Positions 1-5,561 of a stretch of 13,256 nt of DNA are shown piece by piece (position 1 is the first letter of the stretch; each line of letters opens with the position of its first letter). The position numbers and the translations under genes were made by a program. This DNA is from an uncultured Clostridia bacterium (GTDB lineage: Bacteria > Bacillota > Clostridia > Christensenellales > UBA1242): NCBI GenBank assembly GCA_946610635.1, contig CAMOCI010000004.1:1-13256 (forward strand), read 5' to 3'. Under the pieces are notes generated by a model, which had not been told where the DNA came from, did not search any database, and was given only the letters and a program-made list of their open reading frames with translations.

Positions 1-141
1 TATAACATAAATAATGGTTGAGCCAACTGTTGCAGCACCAAAAATTGCTGTTACAAGATTAAAACCAAAAATGCCAACCAATCCCCAATTAATAGCGCCA
101 ATAAGCACTAAAATTGAAGCAATTATATTTGCAATAATCAT
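1..141 (-). CDS. DUF378 family small membrane protein (YuzA-like), 3' end cut by window edge
   Basis: The first 47 residues are present and the frame is still open at base 1. The visible protein is almost entirely hydrophobic: a first membrane helix at about residues 3-15, the family signature IGAINWGLVGIFGFNLV at about 15-30, then AIFG and the start of a second helix. The motif GAxNWGLVG followed by F-x-LV-x-x-IFG is typical of DUF378 proteins such as Bacillus YuzA, short proteins of roughly 60-80 residues with two membrane segments and no established function. The start at 141 is preferred over an in-frame ATG at 147 because the AGGAGG site at 150-155 lies 8 bases before 141 but only 2 bases before 147. 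The gene is separated from the zinc-ribbon gene upstream by a terminator at 231-256, so it is probably transcribed on its own. The family call is firm; the role is unknown. Confidence 0.85.
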   Translation of the reverse strand, partial: MIIANIIASILVLIGAINWGLVGIFGFNLVTAIFGAATVGSTIIYVI

Positions 142-149
142 TTTCATTT

Positions 150-155
150 CCTCCT
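150..155 (-). promoter_or_regulatory. Shine-Dalgarno site AGGAGG that decides the DUF378 start
   Basis: On the minus strand AGGAGG lies 8 bases upstream of the ATG at 141 and only 2 bases upstream of the ATG at 147. Normal spacing therefore selects 141 as the start. Confidence 0.7.
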
Positions 156-230
156 ACACTGGTATTTTGTGCAGTATTAAAAATATTATTAAAAAAGTTT
201 AACTAAAAATTTTAACAAAACATGTATTAA

Positions 231-256
231 AAAAATCACTTCTGCAAAGTGATTTT
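231..256 (-). terminator. Intrinsic terminator after the zinc-ribbon/SPFH gene group
   Basis: A 10-bp stem (232-241 paired with 247-256, AAAATCACTT with AAGTGATTTT) has a 5-base loop. On the minus strand it is followed by a T run (7 T, including the end of the stem). It lies 35 bases after the stop of the gene ending at 291 and separates that unit from the DUF378 gene. Confidence 0.8.
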
Positions 257-290
257 AATATTTTTAAGTTAATAAGTTGTGTCAATAATT

Positions 291-659
291 TTATTCAAAC
301 TTTTTGCCACAATTACTGCAAACAGTTTCACCGTCTTTTAACTCCGTGCCACATTTGTCACATTTTTTCATGTTCACTGTGCCGCCTTCTTTTGCAATGT
401 TACCCTGTTTAATACTACCTTTTGTAGCAGATAATGCAAGGCCTATCCATGCCCATCTTATGCCAAGTGGCAAAAGCACCATGCCAGCAAGCGTTAATAT
501 AATACCAAACACAAGTTTTATAATGCCTGCTGTTGTTGATATTGTGCTAATGCCTGCAACAAGTAAAATAATGCCAAATACAAGCCCTGCAACTGCAAGA
601 ACTATCATTGCTATGCTAATACCTATTAGCCAACCTTTTTGCTTTTCTATACTATTCAT
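291..659 (-). CDS. Small membrane protein with C-terminal zinc ribbon
   Basis: This 122-residue protein has two glycine-rich hydrophobic segments at about residues 11-37 and 44-75, a short linker, and a C-terminal four-cysteine zinc ribbon (C100, C103, C114, C117; pattern KKCDKCGTEL and CSNCGKK). The start ATG at 659 is preceded by AAAGGGG at a spacing of 7 bases. It follows the YdjG-like gene on the same strand with a 58-base gap that shows no terminator, and it is followed by the terminator at 231-256. It is therefore probably the last gene of the SPFH/zinc-ribbon unit, although a weak promoter of its own in the gap cannot be excluded. I do not recognise a named family. The ribbon resembles the zinc-ribbon tails that Firmicutes attach to many membrane proteins and probably mediates protein contacts. 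Function unknown. Confidence 0.85.
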   Translation of the reverse strand: MNSIEKQKGWLIGISIAMIVLAVAGLVFGIILLVAGISTISTTAGIIKLVFGIILTLAGMVLLPLGIRWAWIGLALSATKGSIKQGNIAKEGGTVNMKKCDKCGTELKDGETVCSNCGKKFE

Positions 660-717
660 AATAAATCCCCTTTAAAATATATTTATATATTTTGCAATTC
701 AATTAAGTATTATTTCA

Positions 718-1446
718 TTAACTGTTTATACCTGTAAACATACTTGATATAATAATTCCTATTATTATTAATACTGGTATCAATATTACAAGCGCTATTT
801 TCCAGCCAGATTTTGGCGTGTTGCTATCAACACCGCCAGTTTGACCATTCATATATGTAACATAATTTTTGTTTTTATACTTATATTCAAATCTATAAAC
901 TGGCAAAATATGATATTGATATTTCTCATCACATACATTTGTATTAATATTTAAGTAATTTACTCCATCATAGTAGTATTTACTTAAAATATCTCGCCTA
1001 ATTGTAGTATTCAAAATATCTTTATACGTACTTTTACAATCTGCAACTTCTTTATCATATTGCTCTACACTATAACCTAAAATAAACGAATTGTTATATG
1101 GTTTTTTGTTATCAAAGTTGTACGGCAAAAATCCATGTAACTGATTTTGAGTTATATGAGAACTACACTCCACAGCAATGTTTTTATAAGTATACTTCCA
1201 ATCACCCGATATATGAAAATAATCTCTTACTGTACGACTATTACCATCGCTATCCCTTTCAGTATGTTCGGTATATAACTCTCCGCTATAGTTGCTAATT
1301 GTGTTTGCATCAAATGTAAATGCTGGAATGTATATGCCTTTGATTTGATTTTCTGGCAACACTTTTTTAAATTTGTTTGGCGCAAAAAATCTTTTCTTAA
1401 TAGTGTTGATAAATTTTTTCACCTGCATCGCGTTCATCAAAAGCAA
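718..1446 (-). CDS. C-terminal part of YdjG-like zinc-ribbon membrane protein (downstream of frameshift)
   Basis: This frame continues the protein begun at 1795. The family-like stretch KKRFFAPNKFK begins just after the shift site, so true coding in this frame probably starts at base 1413. The ATGs at 1446, 1437 and 1428 lack a ribosome-binding site and are unlikely starts. The fragment contains a tyrosine-rich domain with IKGIYIPAFTFDANT, where the related proteins have a similar block, and ends in one membrane helix (IALVILIPVLIIIGIIISS) about 10 residues from the C terminus. Joined to the N-terminal part by omitting one A, the product would be 358 residues, close to the roughly 340 residues I recall for Bacillus YdjG. 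The joined protein would have cytoplasmic zinc ribbons and a C-terminal membrane anchor. Confidence 0.75.
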   Translation of the reverse strand: MLLMNAMQVKKFINTIKKRFFAPNKFKKVLPENQIKGIYIPAFTFDANTISNYSGELYTEHTERDSDGNSRTVRDYFHISGDWKYTYKNIAVECSSHITQNQLHGFLPYNFDNKKPYNNSFILGYSVEQYDKEVADCKSTYKDILNTTIRRDILSKYYYDGVNYLNINTNVCDEKYQYHILPVYRFEYKYKNKNYVTYMNGQTGGVDSNTPKSGWKIALVILIPVLIIIGIIISSMFTGINS

Positions 1447-1795
1447 ATGGTATTATTGCATCTGGCTTTAAACCAATGCTGCTATCTTTGCTAACAACAA
1501 GCGCTGTGCCACAATATGGGCACGTTTTTGCAATTTCTAGCTTGTTTAAAACCACATTTGCACCACAATTAGAACATTTAAACACTTTGTTTTGCTGTTT
1601 ATATTCCCTGTACTCTTCACTCTCTTTTTGTTTAACTTGGTTTAAATCATGATACTTGATTTCGCCATCACAGTTTATTGCATAACTTGATTTGCAGTTT
1701 TCACAAATCAAACTTTGAAATTTTGGGTTAAATTTTAGATTCCCGCCACAATTTTTACATTTTGAAAAATTGCTATCTATCTTTTGTTCATTCAT
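1397..1795 (-). CDS. N-terminal part of YdjG-like TFIIB-type zinc-ribbon protein (ends early at a frameshift)
   Basis: This 132-residue frame carries two zinc ribbons: C13, C16, C31, C34, then C74, C77, C92, C95 (CSNCG and CPYCG). They are followed by the family-typical GLKPDAIIPFAFD. The natural continuation, EKF..IKKRFFAPNKF, is found in the next frame, so the last five residues (IYQHY) are probably out of frame. The ATG at 1795 lies 3 bases beyond the stop of the SPFH gene, which indicates translational coupling; the only ribosome-binding site is a weak AAAAAGG inside that gene's end. In Bacillus, YdjG sits beside YdjH and YdjI and helps recruit PspA to the membrane; the same neighbour relation to a YdjI-like gene supports the call. 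The gene may be genuinely broken, recoded, or affected by a sequencing error. Confidence 0.8.
   Translation of the reverse strand: MNEQKIDSNFSKCKNCGGNLKFNPKFQSLICENCKSSYAINCDGEIKYHDLNQVKQKESEEYREYKQQNKVFKCSNCGANVVLNKLEIAKTCPYCGTALVVSKDSSIGLKPDAIIPFAFDERDAGEKIYQHY
1414..1419 (-). other. Frameshift site in a run of six A within the YdjG-like gene
   Basis: On the minus strand the sequence reads GGT GAA AAA ATT TAT. Leaving out one A gives GGT GAA AAA TTT ATC, which restores the conserved EKF..IKKRFFAPNKF reading. The whole span 718-1795 is 1078 bases, one more than a multiple of three, as expected for one extra base. Confidence 0.8.
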
Positions 1796-1798
1796 TAA

Positions 1799-2869
1799 CT
1801 AGTCAACCTTTTTACCGCAGTTTGGGCAGTATTTTGCACCGTTTTCTAATTTTTGACCACACTCTGCACAAAACTTTGCTTCTTGCTTTGCTCCGCAATC
1901 TGGGCAAAATTTTGCATCGGCATCAATTTCTACACCACACTCAATGCATTTTTTTGATGGTTTTGTTTTTTTCTTATTTTCTACCTTTACAGTATTTGTT
2001 GTGTTTAAGTTGCTTGCAAACAAATTACCAATTGCACTGCCTGCCCCTAGACCTATACCAAGACCAGCCATATTACCACCACTTGTGTTTTTTGCAGCAT
2101 CACCCATAGCATCGGCTGCCTTCATTTGAGTATATGTGCCCATCTTGTCTTCCAAAACTCCCAGTTTTGTTCTTTCATCAAGCGCCTTTTCAACTTCTTC
2201 TGGCAAGCTTAAGTTTTCTATAACACAATTTGTTATTTTTAAACCAACTTTTTCAAATTGTGGTTGTGCACACTCAATAATAGTTTGACCAAACTCTTTA
2301 TAATTTGCTGCTAAATCTAATGCCGAAATTTTACTTTCTGCAATAGCATCAGTAACACCTTCTATAATAAGTGGTTTTAAGTATTCAGTTACATCTTCAA
2401 GCTTGTAAACTTGATTTGTGCCAAATATTTCTTTCATAAATAGTTTTGCATCATCAACTTTAAATGAATAAATACCAAATCCCCTAAGCCTTATGTTGCC
2501 AAAATCAGCATCACGCATCATAATAGGATTTTGTGTACCCCATTTATTAGATGCAAATTGTTTTGTGTTTACAAAATAAATTTCTGCCTTTATTGGGCTA
2601 TTGCCACCTGTTGGTAATGCAAGTAACTTTGTTATGACTGGTATGTTTTCGGTTGATAGTTTGTATGTGCCTGGCGCAAAAATATCTGCAATCTCTCCTT
2701 TATGAATAAAAAGAGCAACTTGGCTAGGTCTTACAATCAACGTACTACTATTCATAATTTCATCTCTGTCTGTTAATGGATATCTATAAACCAAAATATC
2801 CTTTGAACTATCTTCCCATTCAATAACTTTTAATAGTTGTTTTTTACTAAATAATCCAAATAATCCCAT
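1799..2869 (-). CDS. SPFH (band 7) domain protein with two C-terminal zinc ribbons, YdjI-like
   Basis: This 356-residue protein matches the YdjI branch of the SPFH family (often labelled virion-core-protein-like). It starts MGLFGLFSKKQ, has the block DEIMNSSTLIVRP and then QVALFIHKGEIADIFAPGTY near residues 50-70, and an SPFH body to about residue 245 ending in a helical EKALDERTKLG segment. A Gly/Ala-rich stretch (MAGLGIGLGAGSAIG) follows. The tail holds two four-cysteine ribbons: C308, C311, C322, C325 and C334, C337, C348, C351. SPFH proteins form oligomeric scaffolds at the cytoplasmic face of membranes; in Bacillus YdjI acts with YdjG, YdjH and PspA in the membrane stress response. The start at 2869 has AAGGAG at 2876-2881, 6 bases away. 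It is the first gene of the unit and has a strong promoter. No PspA or YdjH homologue is seen nearby. Confidence 0.9.
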   Translation of the reverse strand: MGLFGLFSKKQLLKVIEWEDSSKDILVYRYPLTDRDEIMNSSTLIVRPSQVALFIHKGEIADIFAPGTYKLSTENIPVITKLLALPTGGNSPIKAEIYFVNTKQFASNKWGTQNPIMMRDADFGNIRLRGFGIYSFKVDDAKLFMKEIFGTNQVYKLEDVTEYLKPLIIEGVTDAIAESKISALDLAANYKEFGQTIIECAQPQFEKVGLKITNCVIENLSLPEEVEKALDERTKLGVLEDKMGTYTQMKAADAMGDAAKNTSGGNMAGLGIGLGAGSAIGNLFASNLNTTNTVKVENKKKTKPSKKCIECGVEIDADAKFCPDCGAKQEAKFCAECGQKLENGAKYCPNCGKKVD

Positions 2870-2887
2870 GTTATTCTCCTTGTTTTA

Positions 2888-2916
2888 ATTATATTAAACA
2901 TACAAAATAAAGTCAA
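2888..2916 (-). promoter_or_regulatory. Vegetative promoter of the SPFH/zinc-ribbon unit
   Basis: The -35 TTGACT (2911-2916) and the -10 TATAAT (2888-2893) are separated by exactly 17 bases. Transcription should start near 2881, giving a leader of only about a dozen bases with the AAGGAG site at its 5' end. Confidence 0.8.
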
Positions 2917-2944
2917 ACAAAACTAATTAAACAACTTTGTTTAA

Positions 2945-2972
2945 TTAAAAAAACTGCAACTAGTTGCAGTTT
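2945..2972 (-). terminator. Intrinsic terminator of the metalloprotease unit
   Basis: The perfect palindrome AAACTGCAAC / GTTGCAGTTT (2951-2960 with 2963-2972) starts 3 bases after the protease stop. On the minus strand it is followed by a T run (2953-2947). A second AT-rich inverted repeat (2924-2932 with 2939-2947) lies just beyond. Confidence 0.85.
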
Positions 2973-2975
2973 AAA

Positions 2976-3788
2976 TTACATAGAAAACTCATCATCTTCA
3001 TGTTTGTTTTGTGGATAGTACGATAATAACTCCATTTGACTAGGTGTTGTTATCGTAACTTCATACTTATCATTTTCTCTATCGTATATATATCTTAAAT
3101 TGTGTGTGTCTAACTCAGTATAATCTTGTGCATTGCCACCAATAGTCCAAAACATTACACTTTTGTTTTTAAGGTCATTATCATACAAATCTTTTAATCC
3201 TAGTGCATGCCCAATTTCATGCTGAACAATTGAAGAAAACATTGAAGTCTCTGGACATTCACCTTTGCCATACACATAATTATAGCCATCAACAAAACGT
3301 TTTTCTATCTCAATTCTTACAGGATATTTCATATAGCCAGTATGCGAATCATAATCCATAAAAGTTTGAGCAATGGCCTGATGAGTTATATTGTCGTTTT
3401 CGCCTTGTATTTCTTCTTTTAAACTAATTTTTATAAAGTTACTATCTTTTGGTTTGTTTACATTATCATAAATTGTAAAATCTTGTTTTTTTAATACATC
3501 ATCTAGTTTAGAAATTGCATATTTTGCATTTTCTTTGGCTTCTTCTGTAAATCCATCAAACATAACAGCAACAGTATTGTTATATATAGGCAACTTTACA
3601 GGATGTCCCCATTCGGTTTTTAAATAGTAATCCCACGTATCACCATAATCTTTTTTATGATTTGCTTCATTTATTAATGGTATACCGTATATTATGCCAT
3701 ATCCTATGCTAGCACCAGCACCAAAACCCACAATACCACCACCTATAGTTAAAACTACATTAATAACTTTTTTAAATTTTCCTTTCAC
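2976..3788 (-). CDS. Membrane-anchored metzincin-type zinc metalloprotease
   Basis: The 270-residue protein carries the extended zinc-binding motif HEIGHALGLKD (H190, E191, H194, G197, D200). This is the HExxHxxGxxH/D signature of metzincins, with Asp in place of the third His as in some bacterial members. A candidate Met-turn, SVMFW, has M212, 12 residues after D200. The N terminus is basic (KGKFKK) and is followed by a Gly-rich hydrophobic segment at about 8-36, best read as a signal anchor placing the catalytic domain outside the cell. The closest general resemblance is to matrixin-like proteases. The start is GTG at 3788, with AGGAG (3795-3799) 6 bases upstream; that site overlaps the stop codon of the preceding gene, so the two are translationally coupled. 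The substrate is unknown. The acidic C terminus (EDDEFSM) has no recognised role. Confidence 0.85.
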   Translation of the reverse strand: MKGKFKKVINVVLTIGGGIVGFGAGASIGYGIIYGIPLINEANHKKDYGDTWDYYLKTEWGHPVKLPIYNNTVAVMFDGFTEEAKENAKYAISKLDDVLKKQDFTIYDNVNKPKDSNFIKISLKEEIQGENDNITHQAIAQTFMDYDSHTGYMKYPVRIEIEKRFVDGYNYVYGKGECPETSMFSSIVQHEIGHALGLKDLYDNDLKNKSVMFWTIGGNAQDYTELDTHNLRYIYDRENDKYEVTITTPSQMELLSYYPQNKHEDDEFSM

Positions 3789-3797
3789 TAGCTACTC

Positions 3798-4451
3798 CTA
3801 TAATATCTCTTTTTCTTCTTGTTTTTTTAACGCATTTACTTTTTTTATTTGCTCATCTAAAACAATACTTTTTACTATGTTTTTATAAACTGTTTCTATA
3901 TTAACAGGTAAAAATTTTTTAGAATAAAAGTTATCTCTTGGTTTATCTTTATCTGCATCAACCTCACATTCTATTGCTTTTGAAAGCGAATATTGGAAAG
4001 AATTTGTTTTTTCTAAATAATGACTAAGCACTAACAAAAATTTTTTGTATGCCTGCAAGCCTTGAAGTGAAAGTTTATTAGAAAAAGCAATGTCTTTATC
4101 TTCTAGTATTGCGTTAGCATGACGAGAATATGGTGTGCTTTCAATAAAGGTTTTGTTAATCTCTTTCCAATATGCAGAATAATTATCTGCAAAATTACTT
4201 AATTGACCACTAACCATTTTTACTACACCAGAAAGTTTTTTTCTAATATAAATTCTATCTTTTTCTTCTGCATTATCTGCAATATTTTCTTCTTCTTCAA
4301 AATACTCTTTTAAACCTATAATTAAATATCTAACAACGAGTTTTTCACGTATTTTTTCTTGTTCTTTAAATAGTTGATTTGCTGTCATTTTTTCAACTTT
4401 TTCTCTATAATCTGACATGTTAATCAAATATTGACTTTCAAACTTATCCAT
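3798..4451 (-). CDS. Hypothetical helical protein, first gene of the protease unit
   Basis: The 217-residue protein is not recognised. It is highly charged and predicted helical, with no membrane segment, signal peptide or cysteine motif. Notable stretches are KEYFEEEENIADNAEEKD at about residues 48-65, LSLQGLQAYKKFLLVLSHYL near 128-147, and a Lys/Glu-rich C terminus (KKQEEKEIL) suited to coiled coil. The start ATG at 4451 has GTGAGG about 4-5 bases upstream. Its stop TAG overlaps the ribosome-binding site of the protease gene, and only 9 bases separate the two, so they almost certainly form a two-gene operon. A cytoplasmic partner or regulator of the protease is conceivable, but nothing in the sequence shows it. 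It is divergent from the release-factor-like gene. Confidence 0.75.
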   Translation of the reverse strand: MDKFESQYLINMSDYREKVEKMTANQLFKEQEKIREKLVVRYLIIGLKEYFEEEENIADNAEEKDRIYIRKKLSGVVKMVSGQLSNFADNYSAYWKEINKTFIESTPYSRHANAILEDKDIAFSNKLSLQGLQAYKKFLLVLSHYLEKTNSFQYSLSKAIECEVDADKDKPRDNFYSKKFLPVNIETVYKNIVKSIVLDEQIKKVNALKKQEEKEIL

Positions 4452-4494
4452 AAAGCCTCACTTTTTTACTATTATCTTTACTATTATTAATCAT

Positions 4495-4503
4495 ATTATA
4501 TCA
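4495..4503 (-). promoter_or_regulatory. Extended -10 promoter of the protease unit
   Basis: The minus strand reads TGATATAAT: a perfect -10 (4495-4500) with the TG of an extended -10. No good -35 is present at 16-18 bases. The predicted leader is about 37 bases and includes the GTGAGG ribosome-binding site. Confidence 0.6.
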
Positions 4504-4597
4504 TGCTTTTTTGAAAAAATAAATAGGCAATTTTATTTTTTTAATATTTAGTATAAAAACTTATATCACTTTAACTGCTGTTATTACTATAAATAGT

Positions 4598-4625
4598 TTG
4601 TAAAAACAATGATTTATGGTATTAT
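4598..4625 (+). promoter_or_regulatory. Promoter of the release-factor/helicase operon, apparently giving a leaderless mRNA
   Basis: TTGTAA (4598-4603, 4 of 6 consensus bases) and TATTAT (4620-4625, 5 of 6) are 16 bases apart. Only six bases lie between the -10 and the ATG at 4632, so transcription would begin at or beside the start codon. No ribosome-binding site is visible upstream of that ATG. Confidence 0.5.
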
Positions 4626-4631
4626 TTATGT

Positions 4632-5552
4632 ATGTTAGATGATATAAAAAAACAAGTTGAAAAATTACAAATTGAATTTGATAACCTACAAAATGATTTA
4701 ACATTAGAAGAAGTATTGCTTGACAGAAATCTTGTTGAAAAAATTGAAAAACGAAAAAATCAAATTATGCCAGTACTGCAAAAATACAAAAAAATATGCA
4801 AAACACAGCAGCAATATGATACACTTTCACAAGACGAACTGACATATTTTGAGAATCAATTTGGAAAAAAAGATGAAGCAATAAGAACACTAGAAAATGA
4901 TTTGACTGTTTTTCTCTCTATGCAAGATGGCAAAGAAGAAAATATTACAATAGAACTATCAATACAAAATGAAAACAACAAAAAATTGCTAGATGATATT
5001 TTATTAGGTTACACAAACTTTTTTAAATTAAACAACTTTAAATTTAATTTAACAAAAAAAGATAACAGCTGTATAATCGATGTAGTAGGCAATAATGTAT
5101 TTGAAATTTTAAGCAAAGAAAACGGCACTCACTCATCAAAAAATCAAACTGTGCATATTTTGATATACCCTAGCGTAAAAAAAGAAGAACCGACTTTTGA
5201 TGATAAAAATTTAAAGATTGACATATTTAGGTCTAATGGCGCAGGCGGACAAAATGTAAACAAAATTGCAACTGCTGTTAGAATAACTCACCTACCAACA
5301 AATATAGTGTGCTCTTGTCAAGACGAAAGAAGTCAATTTCAAAACAAAGAAAGAGCAATGCAAAACTTAAGAGAAAAAGTTTATGATTACATTGACACGG
5401 AATATTCAAAAAAATTGAATGATCAAAGAAAAAAATATTACAATAAAAAAGTTGTAAAAAAATACGATTATGACAAAAATTGTATTACAATAGTAAATAC
5501 AAACAAAACATATCTTTTAAAAGATTTTATTAATGGAATGTTTTGCTATTAA
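4632..5552 (+). CDS. Class I release-factor paralogue with GGQ domain but no codon-recognition loop
   Basis: The 306-residue protein has the class I release-factor layout. A helical domain (about 1-100) is followed by a degenerate domain 2 (about 105-185) and a well-kept catalytic domain with FRSNGAGGQNVNK (GGQ at 205-207), VRITHLPTNIV and CQDERSQFQNKERAM. A shortened tail follows (KNCITIVNTNKTY). GGQ triggers peptidyl-tRNA hydrolysis on the ribosome. Compared by eye with RF1, the AGTGGDEA motif is gone (SIQNENNKK instead). The loop between ESGVH and the TVAVLPE strand, which holds the PxT stop-codon tripeptide, is about 12 residues shorter: ENGTH is followed directly by SSKNQTVHILIYPS. An Asn replaces the usual His after GGQ. 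A codon-independent rescue or specialised factor is inferred. It differs from PrfH by keeping an N-terminal helical domain. Start choice rests on the leaderless promoter; the next gene follows 9 bases later. Confidence 0.85.
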   Translation: MLDDIKKQVEKLQIEFDNLQNDLTLEEVLLDRNLVEKIEKRKNQIMPVLQKYKKICKTQQQYDTLSQDELTYFENQFGKKDEAIRTLENDLTVFLSMQDGKEENITIELSIQNENNKKLLDDILLGYTNFFKLNNFKFNLTKKDNSCIIDVVGNNVFEILSKENGTHSSKNQTVHILIYPSVKKEEPTFDDKNLKIDIFRSNGAGGQNVNKIATAVRITHLPTNIVCSCQDERSQFQNKERAMQNLREKVYDYIDTEYSKKLNDQRKKYYNKKVVKKYDYDKNCITIVNTNKTYLLKDFINGMFCY

Positions 5553-5561
5553 AGGATAAAT

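Noticed and set aside
14..202. Plus-strand open frame of 62 codons at the left edge
   Set aside because: It is the antisense of the DUF378 gene and its upstream region, with no ribosome-binding site; the minus-strand product matches a family signature.
1397..1446. Two independent overlapping genes rather than one frameshifted gene
   Set aside because: The second frame has no ribosome-binding site, and conserved family sequence continues directly from the first frame into the second with a one-base correction.
1944..2129. Plus-strand open frames opposite the SPFH gene tail
   Set aside because: They are shadows of the Gly/Ala-rich stretch and zinc ribbons on the minus strand, with no translation signals.
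4632..5552. Annotation as ordinary RF1, RF2 or PrfH
   Set aside because: The stop-codon tripeptide loop and GGDEA motif are missing, so RF1/RF2 does not fit; PrfH is shorter and lacks the N-terminal helical domain seen here.
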